Part shown: piece after piece, positions 55,427 to 63,474 of the stretch
Layout: every line of letters starts with the position of its first letter
Position numbering within the stretch: position 1 is the stretch's first letter
From: Alphaproteobacteria bacterium
GTDB lineage: Bacteria; Pseudomonadota; Alphaproteobacteria; Micavibrionales; Micavibrionaceae
DNA length: 64,000 nt
NCBI GenBank assembly: GCA_017999645.1
Contig: JAGNLJ010000006.1
Span: 62,001-126,000, forward strand
Direction of reading: 5' to 3'
Position numbers and translations under genes: made by a program
Notes under the pieces: generated by a model
Seen by the model: the letters and a program-made list of their open reading frames with translations, nothing else
Database searches by the model: none
What the model was told of the DNA's origin: nothing

Positions 55427-56479
55427 TTAAGCTATCTGCGTGGCCGGAAAGTCGAAAGTGATGCGAAGCGGCATGTTATTGGCGGTATTATCACGCAGGA
55501 CGTTGGCATTTGTGTATCCCTGCATTGTGCCCCAGATCCAGGAAAACGTTATGGTATCGCCGCTTTGCAGGTTGGTGTTGGGGTTCAGCTCGAACGATGT
55601 GGAATTGGTTTTCGAAATAGCAGTCGGAGCTATGCCTGTGCCGTTACGGGTTACGAGTTTGCCACGGCGTTCGGTCAGGGTGTAGTCGGTGCTGCCGTCA
55701 TGTGTGATTGTGACGTAGACGCGGTCTGTAGTGGGGCTGAAGGTGACGCCGGACACGCACGGGCCTAATGTGCCTGCAACCGGGATTTTGTTGAGCAGCG
55801 CGAGAATGCGCCGTGCCGTGTGCCCTGCATAGGCTTCGTAGCCTGCCTGGTTGGGATGGAGGTTGTCTTCATAGGGTAAGTCCCAGAACCCGGGCGTTTC
55901 ATTGATATGCGGATATGTGTTCCAGATTTCCCAGATAATTTTGCGCATCAAGCCATAGCCGGTGAATTCGGAACTTGTTTTATTTGCGCCGATGGGTGTC
56001 ATCAGGATAAGTGGATTTGCGAGCTGGGCGCGCAGATAACTGATGTAAGACAGAAATGCGGATTTGCACTCAGCGCTTGTGATTGTGCCTGTATGAAGCG
56101 CTTCGGAATCTTTTTCACCATGGACGATGACGACGACATCGACGTCGCGGCGCTTGATTCCTGCGTTATCGACGGCTGTGAGGGCGCTTGTGAGATTTGG
56201 TCCCGGTGTTCCGGCATCGTAGTCCCAGAAATAACCGCTTCCGGTATCAGCGTCTTTATGGATGGCAACGCCACCGGCTGCGCCGTTGATCGTGTTTATG
56301 ATGGGGAAATATGATGCGAGCGCTGCTTTGAAGGCGGTGTCGCCAGCGCCGGAAAAATTTGTAAACATGCGGCTGGCGTTTGACTGGCCGACCCACAAGA
56401 CGTTCAGGGTTTTATCGCGCAGTTTATTAGGTTTGTTCGGGCGCGGGCGAAGGCCGGCACCGAGTGTCATCGTGCTCAT
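55427..56479 (-). CDS. SGNH-type hydrolase/esterase with beta-rich C-terminal domain
   Basis: A 350-residue protein. The N-terminal SGNH/sialate-O-acetylesterase-like domain shows block I as LWVGQSNASRM with Ser33, the Gly-rich turn GAAGGVAIHKD, VIVHGEKDS, and the catalytic Asp/His in DNLHPNQAGYEAYAGH. The C-terminal 120 residues are Thr/Ser/Asn-rich and look like an immunoglobulin or carbohydrate-binding beta domain. No signal peptide is seen. The ATG at 56479 has AGGAG upstream. It likely removes acetyl or acyl groups from a polysaccharide, though that is inferred. It has its own promoter and a leader hairpin. Confidence 0.72.
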   Translation of the reverse strand: MSTMTLGAGLRPRPNKPNKLRDKTLNVLWVGQSNASRMFTNFSGAGDTAFKAALASYFPIINTINGAAGGVAIHKDADTGSGYFWDYDAGTPGPNLTSALTAVDNAGIKRRDVDVVVIVHGEKDSEALHTGTITSAECKSAFLSYISYLRAQLANPLILMTPIGANKTSSEFTGYGLMRKIIWEIWNTYPHINETPGFWDLPYEDNLHPNQAGYEAYAGHTARRILALLNKIPVAGTLGPCVSGVTFSPTTDRVYVTITHDGSTDYTLTERRGKLVTRNGTGIAPTAISKTNSTSFELNPNTNLQSGDTITFSWIWGTMQGYTNANVLRDNTANNMPLRITFDFPATQIA

Positions 56480-56501
56480 TCTTATCTCCTGGAAATGAAA
56501 A

Positions 56502-56519
56502 AGGCCCCGTGCGGGGCCT
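56502..56519 (-). terminator. Terminator-like hairpin in the leader of the SGNH gene
   Basis: AGGCCCCG (56502-56509) and CGGGGCCT (56512-56519) form a perfect 8-base stem. On the minus strand it is followed by a T-rich run, as in an intrinsic terminator. It lies 23 bases upstream of the SGNH start codon and downstream of a promoter-like pair. It could stop antisense read-through or attenuate this gene. Confidence 0.6.
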
Positions 56520-56552
56520 GAAAAACGCGCAATTCTGGCGTTGATATGTAGG

Positions 56553-56581
56553 AATATAAGCCTAAACAATAAAAATTACAA
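56553..56581 (-). promoter_or_regulatory. Possible promoter of the SGNH gene
   Basis: On the minus strand, TTGTAA (plus 56576-56581) and TATATT (plus 56553-56558) are exactly 17 bases apart, and the -10 matches consensus at five of six positions. Transcription would begin about 67 bases upstream of the start codon, before the hairpin at 56502-56519. Confidence 0.45.
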
Positions 56582-56641
56582 GTGATAAGTTTCGGGCGGG
56601 TGTTGCCGGGTCAAAAGCGGTGTGAGAGCCTTTTGGAAGGA

Positions 56642-57862
56642 ATGTTTATTTCAGCAACGCAGAGTTATTCGAAACCAGTCTCAACGGGCGGCATAAATTA
56701 TTTTATGGCTGCGATATGGTTTCTGTATCTGGTTCTGAAGCCTGTTTACCTGATGCCGCATGGTTTGCCACAATTGTCGGATGCGGTACTGGCGGCGGGT
56801 TTGATCCCCGCGGTCATTTTCATGTTTCTGAACGCGCGGCCCGGAATTTCACCGGTGACATTAGCCGGAGGTTTGTTCGTGGCGTTAACGGTTGCGATCA
56901 ACCTGGTGAATTACATTTTTATTCCGGATAAAAAGTTTATTTTTGCCGCACTTTATTATCCCTATAATTTCACGATCTTTCTTTTTGTTGTGTTTATGTT
57001 CCGGAAAAACGCCGAGCGTATGGCGCGGCTGACGTTCTGGGGGATCTTAATCGGCCTGATAATACAGGTTATTGTTTCTCACTTTTTTCCGAATTTCGGA
57101 CAGGGTTCGGGACGAATTACCGGAAGTTTTTCAAATCCGAACCAGCTTGCTTACTGGGCGTTGCTTTCGGCGGCGATGCTGGTTTTTCTGAGGCGAGACC
57201 GGAAATTAGGCTGGCTGGATTTTGCCGCGATATTCCTTGCCGGATCTTTGCAGACCCTCGCGTTGTCCAAGGCCGGGATCATCACTTACGGGCTTTTTCT
57301 GTTCCTGCTTGTGTTTATTCCGCAGGCGTCGCGGCAAGCAAAGATGGTATTGTTATTTCTGGTCATGGCAGGAGCTTCGTATTTCTCGTTTTCAACTGAC
57401 GCAATCAGCCTAAAAAGTTTTGAACGTGTGTCGGCGCGACTGCAGACGATTGGTATAGAAGCCGACGATTCCCTTGAAGGGCGGGGCTATGACCGTATCG
57501 CGCATAACCCGGGCTATATCATTACGGGCAGCGGCGAGGGTGGGTTCGAGCGTTTTCAGGGGTGGGGCAGTCCGGCGGAGCTGCATTCCGGGCTGGCGAC
57601 GATTTTATTTTCTTACGGGATTCTGGGGTTGCTGTTTTTTTGCGGGTTTTTGTATTTTATTTTTTATCGGCAGCCATGGTACTGCATCGCTGTTTTGTTC
57701 ATTGTTTTGCTGTTCAGCGTGACGTCGCAGACCATACGCTTTACTCATACGTGGGTTTTTCTGGGCGTAGCGTGCGGCAGTTTCCTGGTCAGAAGGGAAG
57801 AAGCAGACGCAGGGCCGGACGCGATTCCAGAAGCCCAAGCGTTGCAACACCAATCAGCATAA
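56642..57862 (+). CDS. O-antigen ligase/polymerase (WaaL/Wzy-type) family protein
   Basis: Polytopic membrane protein, 406 residues from this start. About ten hydrophobic helices are visible. The typical Wzy_C/O-antigen ligase segment with GSGRITGSFSNPNQLAYWAL and LSKAGIITYGLF is present, and a periplasmic loop carries GRGYDRIAHNPGYIITGSGEGG and PAELHSGLATILFSYG with the His found in ligases. It either joins polymer to lipid A core or polymerises it; the sequence does not decide. ATG 56642 is uncertain, since GGAAGG is too close; GTG 56582 is an alternative. The 3' end overlaps the flippase by 74 bases. Confidence 0.78.
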   Translation: MFISATQSYSKPVSTGGINYFMAAIWFLYLVLKPVYLMPHGLPQLSDAVLAAGLIPAVIFMFLNARPGISPVTLAGGLFVALTVAINLVNYIFIPDKKFIFAALYYPYNFTIFLFVVFMFRKNAERMARLTFWGILIGLIIQVIVSHFFPNFGQGSGRITGSFSNPNQLAYWALLSAAMLVFLRRDRKLGWLDFAAIFLAGSLQTLALSKAGIITYGLFLFLLVFIPQASRQAKMVLLFLVMAGASYFSFSTDAISLKSFERVSARLQTIGIEADDSLEGRGYDRIAHNPGYIITGSGEGGFERFQGWGSPAELHSGLATILFSYGILGLLFFCGFLYFIFYRQPWYCIAVLFIVLLFSVTSQTIRFTHTWVFLGVACGSFLVRREEADAGPDAIPEAQALQHQSA

Positions 57863-59189
57863 GGGCAGCGAGCGGGGCGGATATAATGTTCGTTGCCGTT
57901 AAAATAATTACGAAAGAAGTAGCGGCAATTTGCAGTGCGGCTGAAATCGTCATTGTGTTGAGCCTGCTTTTCCGAAGAATGGCAAAGGCTGTTGCAGTCA
58001 TAAGGCTGATTGTGCCGATGACAGTTGCGATGGCTGCGCCTGTGCCGCCATAGACAGGAACCAAGGCAATCAATGCAATAAGAAGTGCGGCAAATGCCGT
58101 AGCGTGAACCAGCATTGCGGCGGTCGAATGACCGGCGATGCCAAGGTAATTAGCCGCACCTCCAAAACCGGCGAAAATAATTGAGGAAAGAGCGAGCCAG
58201 ATAAATAAATGGTACGCGCCGCTGAAATCACCGAACAAGGCAAAAACATAGGGCAGAAGCAGAAGGAAAAGCGCGGTGCCGAGCAGCGTTCCGGCGAGGG
58301 TGAGGCTGCGTACGGCTTCAAATTCTGACATCATGGCAGTCGTTTGGCGGTTTTTAATTTGCGCGCCCATGCGAGGCATCTGGACCTGATTCATGATCAG
58401 GCGCGGGAGATCAAGAAACTGCGCAAATTTCATAGCTAGCGTGAAATCGGCCACGACTGCGGCAGGTGTGAATATACCGAGGAAAAATATGACGATATTA
58501 CTGAGCGATTTTGACATCATGTGTCCGGCCATCATCTGCGCGCTGTAGGTCATGTCCCATCTTGAAAAGAGGAAATTGGCGTTCAGCGGCACGGGATCGC
58601 GGACATAGAGCAGGAAGAAGGAGAGTGCGTACGAGGCGGCATAAGCCGTGGCGATCCATGCCGGGTCTTTCATGACGAGAAGAACGACGCACAGAAACGC
58701 AAGCCGGAAAATATTGGGCCAGACTTCGAAATGCATGACCATGGTGGGGATATCCTGCCGTGCGCGGTACCAAGTGGAGAGAATGCTGTTCAGTGCATAG
58801 GCGGGGATTATCCATGAAAGCGATGAAAACCAGATTGCGAGGTTTTCCTTGTGCATGAAGACGGCTAATTGCCCGGCGTACATTTTTTCAAGGAAGACGA
58901 TTCCGAACCCGATCATGAGTGCATAGAAAAGCGCGGCACCAAGGCGGTCGCGGTGTAGATTTTTTTCGTGATCGCGGGAGACGTGGTAGAGGATGATGGT
59001 CTGAAACTGTGCGGCGAGGGCGGCGGCAATGACGAAATTGAAAGCGTAGGCGATCATGATTTCGCCGAAGACGTCTTTTCCGGCTATGCGAGTGATGAGC
59101 CATATGACGCCGAGCGCGGCGAAGGACGTGACGAGTTTTCCCCCGAGAGAGAACAGGCCTGAACGCAGATAGAGTTGCCGGATTGTCAT
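57789..59189 (-). CDS. Polysaccharide flippase (Wzx/MATE-like)
   Basis: A 466-residue integral membrane protein with about 12-14 hydrophobic segments spread along its length, as in polysaccharide-exporter (PST) flippases. The N-terminal RSGLFSLGGKLVTSFAALGVIWLITRIAGKD (residues 9-39) and the inner SSIIFAGFGGAANYLGIAGHST region are typical of Wzx proteins. It would flip an undecaprenyl-linked oligosaccharide across the inner membrane. It is convergent and overlapping with the O-antigen ligase gene by 74 bases and diverges from the acyltransferase. Only moderate sequence signature; the class assignment is firm, the substrate unknown. Confidence 0.82.
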   Translation of the reverse strand: MTIRQLYLRSGLFSLGGKLVTSFAALGVIWLITRIAGKDVFGEIMIAYAFNFVIAAALAAQFQTIILYHVSRDHEKNLHRDRLGAALFYALMIGFGIVFLEKMYAGQLAVFMHKENLAIWFSSLSWIIPAYALNSILSTWYRARQDIPTMVMHFEVWPNIFRLAFLCVVLLVMKDPAWIATAYAASYALSFFLLYVRDPVPLNANFLFSRWDMTYSAQMMAGHMMSKSLSNIVIFFLGIFTPAAVVADFTLAMKFAQFLDLPRLIMNQVQMPRMGAQIKNRQTTAMMSEFEAVRSLTLAGTLLGTALFLLLLPYVFALFGDFSGAYHLFIWLALSSIIFAGFGGAANYLGIAGHSTAAMLVHATAFAALLIALIALVPVYGGTGAAIATVIGTISLMTATAFAILRKSRLNTMTISAALQIAATSFVIILTATNIISAPLAALMLIGVATLGLLESRPALRLLLPF

Positions 59190-59227
59190 GATGAGACCGG
59201 AAAATGAACAACTTACGGTAATTTATC

Positions 59228-59256
59228 ACGAAATGTATTTTCGTCCCAAAGTTTGG
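59228..59256. promoter_or_regulatory. Two palindromes in the flippase/acyltransferase divergent promoter
   Basis: ACGAAA (59228-59233) and TTTCGT (59239-59244) form a perfect inverted repeat with a 5-base spacer. Immediately beyond, CCAAA (59246-59250) and TTTGG (59252-59256) form a second with a one-base spacer. Both are in the 79-base gap between divergent genes and are candidates for a shared operator. Confidence 0.4.
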
Positions 59257-59268
59257 TAGGCTTAATCC

Positions 59269-59784
59269 ATGTCTGTTCACAAGGATATTGCCCGGATTTT
59301 CCTGCATATTTACCGCCGCTTGATCAGATTTGCGCGGGAAACGGGGATTCGCATGGTCGTTGCGGAAGCCGGGAGGAATCTTAAAGTTTTCGGGCGGGTG
59401 CGTATCGATATGCCCCAGAAAATCCATATCGGCGATGATTGCACCCTGAACGAAGGTGTTTTGATTGTCGGGCGGGATGACGTGCGGATTGGCAATAATG
59501 TGACATTGTCGGCTTATGTCGTTATTGTTTCTGCTGGCATAGAGAGTGGTCAGCCGCGCCGTCATTCGCAGGCACCTGTGACGATAGAGGATAATGTCTG
59601 GGTGGCGGCGAATGCGACGATTTTGCCGGGCGTGAATCTAGGCGAGGGCGCGATGATCGCGGCGGGAGCGGTTGTTACCGAGAATATTCCCGCTAACGTT
59701 ATGGCAGCAGGTGTTCCGGCGCGCGTGATCAAGCCATTGCAGCCCTTTTCAGAGCGCGGCAAGCCGCAGACGCTGGCTGCATGA
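59269..59784 (+). CDS. Hexapeptide-repeat acyltransferase
   Basis: A 171-residue left-handed beta-helix acyltransferase of the WbbJ/LacA (CysE-like) type. Hexapeptide repeats run from about residue 50 (IHIGDDCTLNEGVLIVGRDD) to 160, with the catalytic-type His in SGQPRRHSQAPVTIEDNVWV and the terminal IPANVMAAGVPARVIK. It would O- or N-acetylate a sugar in a surface glycan using acetyl-CoA. The 4-base overlap with the next glycosyltransferase gene indicates they are used together. Confidence 0.88.
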   Translation: MSVHKDIARIFLHIYRRLIRFARETGIRMVVAEAGRNLKVFGRVRIDMPQKIHIGDDCTLNEGVLIVGRDDVRIGNNVTLSAYVVIVSAGIESGQPRRHSQAPVTIEDNVWVAANATILPGVNLGEGAMIAAGAVVTENIPANVMAAGVPARVIKPLQPFSERGKPQTLAA

Positions 59785-60902
59785 AGATTTATTATTTTTC
59801 CGGTGCGACCTTACCATCGGATTTAGCCCAATCTGTGCATGTGATGAAAATGTGTGCTGCGCTTGCTGGCGAGGCAAAAGCCAATGCGGTGACTCTTTTC
59901 GCTAAAGGCGGAGAGGGGGTAAGCGACGAGGAAATTTTCCGTCATTACGGCGTGGAGCCGTGCTTTTCGCTCGTTTTATCGGTTAATCCGAAAATCCCAC
60001 TTTTGACAGGCGTTTTGAGATTGTTTGGGCATCATTGGGCGTTAAAGGAATCGGGTATGCCGGATATTGCCTATGGCCGTGACCCGATCGAGCTTGACTG
60101 GCTTATACCCCTAAACGTGCGGGTTGTTTATGAGGCGCATGAGTTGCCTTCGTCTTTTTTGCAGGATTATGCGCTCAATAATTTGGTAAGGCGGAAAAAT
60201 TTTAATCTTGTTGTTATTTCCAATGGTCTCAAGGCGGATCTCATCAAAAAATTCCGCAAGCTCAATCAGAATAAAATCATAGTTGCGCCGGATGGTGCGG
60301 ATGTTTTGAAAAAAAATCCGGCGCCGCGCGAATTGTCCGGGCGCTCGGATGTGTTGAAAGTTGGGTACACGGGCTCGTTACATGAAGGAAAAGGCATGGA
60401 GGTCATAGCCCTGTTGGCTAAAGAGGCGCAGGATTTCGATTTTCATGTCGTCGGGGGAAGTCCGCAGCAAGTCAAATCATGGCAAAACCGGAATTTATCT
60501 TCCAACCTGTTCATGCATGGTCATGTGGTACACGGCGAGCTTGGTTCTTATCTCTCGGCGTTTGATATTTTGATCGCGCCTTACAGGGCAAAGGCCAAAA
60601 CCAAGGCGGGCAGGGATATCTCGCGGTGGATGTCGCCGATGAAAATTTTCGAGTACATGGCGGCGGGAAAACCGATCCTGGCGTCGGATCTTCCCGTTAT
60701 ACGGGAGGTTCTGAAGGACGGTGAAAACGCATTGCTGGTGCTGCCGGATAATGTTAAAGGCTGGCTGGCCGCGCTTGAGCGCCTGAAGGATGAGGCCTTG
60801 CGGAAAAACCTGGCGGGACAGGCTTACAACGACCTTACCGGGAAATATAGCTGGCAGAAGCGCGCGCACGCTGTCCTTAAATTTGTGGACAAGGGAAACT
60901 AA
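59781..60902 (+). CDS. GT4-family glycosyltransferase
   Basis: A 373-residue GT-B fold enzyme. The N-terminal Rossmann half contains the acceptor region (SDLAQSVHVMKMCAALA) and YEAHELPSSFLQ. The C-terminal donor-binding half starts at VGYTGSLHEGKGMEVIALLAK and has the glycosyl_transf_1 signature near SPMKIFEYMAAGKPILASDLPVIREVL, with the EX7E-type acidic residues. It is translationally coupled to the acyltransferase. Donor sugar and linkage are unknown, but its place among polysaccharide genes is clear. Confidence 0.88.
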   Translation: MKIYYFSGATLPSDLAQSVHVMKMCAALAGEAKANAVTLFAKGGEGVSDEEIFRHYGVEPCFSLVLSVNPKIPLLTGVLRLFGHHWALKESGMPDIAYGRDPIELDWLIPLNVRVVYEAHELPSSFLQDYALNNLVRRKNFNLVVISNGLKADLIKKFRKLNQNKIIVAPDGADVLKKNPAPRELSGRSDVLKVGYTGSLHEGKGMEVIALLAKEAQDFDFHVVGGSPQQVKSWQNRNLSSNLFMHGHVVHGELGSYLSAFDILIAPYRAKAKTKAGRDISRWMSPMKIFEYMAAGKPILASDLPVIREVLKDGENALLVLPDNVKGWLAALERLKDEALRKNLAGQAYNDLTGKYSWQKRAHAVLKFVDKGN

Positions 60903-60972
60903 GGGCTCATTGCCACTGCGGGTGGTGATAAAATGAAGCCCTGCGTTTCCTCCTGATTTCCTTCTCAGAACA

Positions 60973-62187
60973 ATGCGTTCCAGATTTTATCCGATCGTAA
61001 GAAGTGGCGTTTTTGCCTGCATACTGCTGTGGGCCGGGCAGCTTTTTGCCGGTGAATATACTCCGGTAAAGTGGGGCAGTTTCCTGCTGACGCCGAAGCT
61101 GACGATTGAACAAAGTTTCAATGACAATATTTTTGCGACGGATGATGACGCGGAAGCCGATTACATTACGGCACTCAAGCCTTCACTGTTAATTCAAAAA
61201 ACTTATCGTGATCATGAGTTCGCGCTTGAGGCAAAAGGCGAGGCGCTGAAGTACTGGGAAAATTCTGATGAGGATGTGATTAATTTCAAATCAGAGTTCC
61301 GGGGCAAAGTGGTCGTGCGGAGAGTGCTGACGCTGCCGTTTAAACTTTCATATGAATCCGCGCATCATGACAGGCAGGAGGAGCGCGGTGTTTTCTCGCG
61401 CGAGCCAACGGGATTTAAATTACTGAAGACCGAAATAGGCGCTGATTACAAGCCATCGCGCTTAGGCATAGGTTTTTACACGGGCTATAACCAGATACGG
61501 CACGATAACGGGGAGAGTTTTACGGGTGCCCCCATCATCAACGAGGACAGCGATTATGACAGTTTATATGCACGGATTGTCGCGCGGTATGAAACCAAGG
61601 CTGACTGGACGCCGTTTGCCAGCCTACAGATCGGCAAGAATGATTTCCTGCGCCGGACGCATGATGGTGCGGGTTTTAACGGGCTGAAGCGCGATAACCG
61701 GGTGATACGCGCACTGATGGGGGCGGAATTCAACGATCATGAAATGTGGAAAGGCAGCGCCGCAATCGGTCATGACTGGAGGAAGTATGACGATGGCAGT
61801 ATTGACGATATCGCGGCGTTATCAGCCGAGGGAAATATTGAATGGGCCCCGACTCGTAAATTAAACCTGGTGCTCAATTTTCTGCGTCAGTCGGAAGAGG
61901 ACAGCATTGTTGACCGTGGCATGGTGCAGACGGATGTTAAGCTCGGTGTGCGGTATGAATTACAACAGAATATTTATTTGCATGGAAATACAGAGTGGAA
62001 AAATACTGAATATGAATCGATCGATCGCACGGATGATTTATATGGAGCCGGTTTTGGTTTTTCTTATGTTCTAAATAGAAGGCTGGAGGCCGGGGCATCG
62101 TATCTGCATCATTTCAGGGAGAGTTCGCAGGCAGGATCAGATTTTGACAGCAATGTTTTCATGCTGCGGCTCACGGGCAAGCTTTGA
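60973..62187 (+). CDS. Outer-membrane beta-barrel protein (BBP2-like)
   Basis: A 404-residue predicted outer-membrane protein. A signal peptide ends near LFA/GEY (after residue 26). The rest is alternating aromatic/hydrophobic strands with short charged turns, resembling the putative beta-barrel porin 2 family found with exopolysaccharide clusters. It starts LTPKLTIEQSFNDNIFATDD, a typical first strand with Asp-rich turn. It ends in MLRLTGKL, without a terminal Phe but with a C-terminal strand. No ribosome binding site is obvious. The 3' end overlaps the next gene by 51 bases. It may export or anchor polysaccharide. Confidence 0.75.
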   Translation: MRSRFYPIVRSGVFACILLWAGQLFAGEYTPVKWGSFLLTPKLTIEQSFNDNIFATDDDAEADYITALKPSLLIQKTYRDHEFALEAKGEALKYWENSDEDVINFKSEFRGKVVVRRVLTLPFKLSYESAHHDRQEERGVFSREPTGFKLLKTEIGADYKPSRLGIGFYTGYNQIRHDNGESFTGAPIINEDSDYDSLYARIVARYETKADWTPFASLQIGKNDFLRRTHDGAGFNGLKRDNRVIRALMGAEFNDHEMWKGSAAIGHDWRKYDDGSIDDIAALSAEGNIEWAPTRKLNLVLNFLRQSEEDSIVDRGMVQTDVKLGVRYELQQNIYLHGNTEWKNTEYESIDRTDDLYGAGFGFSYVLNRRLEAGASYLHHFRESSQAGSDFDSNVFMLRLTGKL

Positions 62188-63345
62188 GCGTGTGAGGTCA
62201 GCGAAGTCATCCCAGAATTTATTGCGGATTGGTAACAGGTTTTCACGCGTGTATTTCTGCGCCGTCTGGAAATTTCGCCAGGCTTGTTCCTTGCGCCAGT
62301 TTTTATCGGCGGAGCGGATGATGTGATCGCGCAAAGTTGCGATATCGCCGACGCGGTGGAGATTTTCTTCGGCGAGCAATTCCGGAATACCGCCAGCCGT
62401 GGAGCCAAGCGCCGGGCAGGCGCGGCTCATGGCCTCGATCAGCGCGCGCGGCAAGCCTTCATGGCGACTAGGCTGTAAATAGACATCGATGTTATCCAGC
62501 CAGTTCAGCACGTCATTTTTATCAGTGAGCGGCGCGTCATATCGTGCGAGGGTTTCATTATCTCGTGGGCCGTGGCCGAGAACGCGGAACTGGAACGGGG
62601 GCAGGTGGTCCATGGAGCGGGTGAGGGCGGCGAGGGCAATGTCGAGGCCCTTCAGCTTGTTCCCGAAATTGCCGATCAGCCCGAAGGTGAGGGGAGTGCT
62701 GCCATCAATGCGCTGCAACCGTTTTTCGAGAATGTAGGAAGAGGGCGTATCGATTTCAACATTGGAAGCGTTCGCAACTGTTCCGCGAGCAGGGTAACGA
62801 TGTTGCAGAAACTTTTCAGTTACATAAATGACTGCGTCGGCGTTGTTAACCATATGGCGCGCGCGCAAATACTTAACGGGCGCGTACAATTTTCCTGTCA
62901 GCGATCCGTGATGCCATGTGTGGTCGAACGCGCAGCCGGACATCTCAACTGCAACAACCTTGTTAACCTTGGTTAATTTAACTATTTGGGCGGCGATCAT
63001 TCCGAATTCCGAAGGCCCTCTTACGATCACGGCATCCGCCTCCTCGACCTCCTCGCGGATTTTTGCCATGGCTTCACCTGAGCCGAAAATTCGCCTTACG
63101 GGCGTGTTGATGTTGGCCAGGAGGACGTGGCGGACGCCTGGGCCGGATGAGCGGATTGCGGTTTGGGCGTCCTGTGGCTCGAATGGCTTCTCGCGGCCGA
63201 TGACAGTGACGGATTCGAAGCGCGGCAGGAATCTCTCCGCCCAGAGATCGTACGGGAACGCGCCGAAGCTGAAAACTTTTTCCGTTCCTGGGCCCGACTC
63301 CGGATGGCGGCTGTAGAACGTGTCGTGGATGAAAACGGCCTTCAT
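62137..63345 (-). CDS. GT4-family glycosyltransferase
   Basis: A 402-residue GT-B glycosyltransferase. The N-terminal half has KAVFIHDTFYSRHPESGPGT, VIVRGPSEFGMIAAQIVKL and an AVIYVTEKFLQHRYP hinge. The C-terminal half contains FGLIGNFGNKLKGLDIALAAL and the donor-binding LQPSRHEGLPRALIEAMSRA, with the EX7E motif (HEGLPRALIEA). The substrate is unknown. It is downstream of tatD on the same strand across a 129-base AT-rich gap, convergent with the beta-barrel gene and overlapping it by 51 bases. Confidence 0.9.
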   Translation of the reverse strand: MKAVFIHDTFYSRHPESGPGTEKVFSFGAFPYDLWAERFLPRFESVTVIGREKPFEPQDAQTAIRSSGPGVRHVLLANINTPVRRIFGSGEAMAKIREEVEEADAVIVRGPSEFGMIAAQIVKLTKVNKVVAVEMSGCAFDHTWHHGSLTGKLYAPVKYLRARHMVNNADAVIYVTEKFLQHRYPARGTVANASNVEIDTPSSYILEKRLQRIDGSTPLTFGLIGNFGNKLKGLDIALAALTRSMDHLPPFQFRVLGHGPRDNETLARYDAPLTDKNDVLNWLDNIDVYLQPSRHEGLPRALIEAMSRACPALGSTAGGIPELLAEENLHRVGDIATLRDHIIRSADKNWRKEQAWRNFQTAQKYTRENLLPIRNKFWDDFADLTRSKLAREPQHENIAVKI

Positions 63346-63442
63346 GGAATTCCTTTCCCGGCTTCAAAAGGCTACGGGAATGGCGCGAGGGAAGAAAGCT
63401 AAACCCTTATATTGAGACCTAATTCTTATATGCCCGAGAGTG

Positions 63443-63456
63443 ATAATATATATTAT
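63443..63456. other. AT-only palindrome in the tatD-glycosyltransferase gap
   Basis: ATAATATATATTAT (63443-63456) is a perfect 14-base palindrome in the AT-rich 129-base region (63346-63474) after tatD. It may be part of a promoter of the glycosyltransferase (several TATA-like hexamers read on the minus strand), but no -35 at proper spacing could be chosen. Confidence 0.3.
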
Positions 63457-63474
63457 GGTAAAAAATAGATTGGT

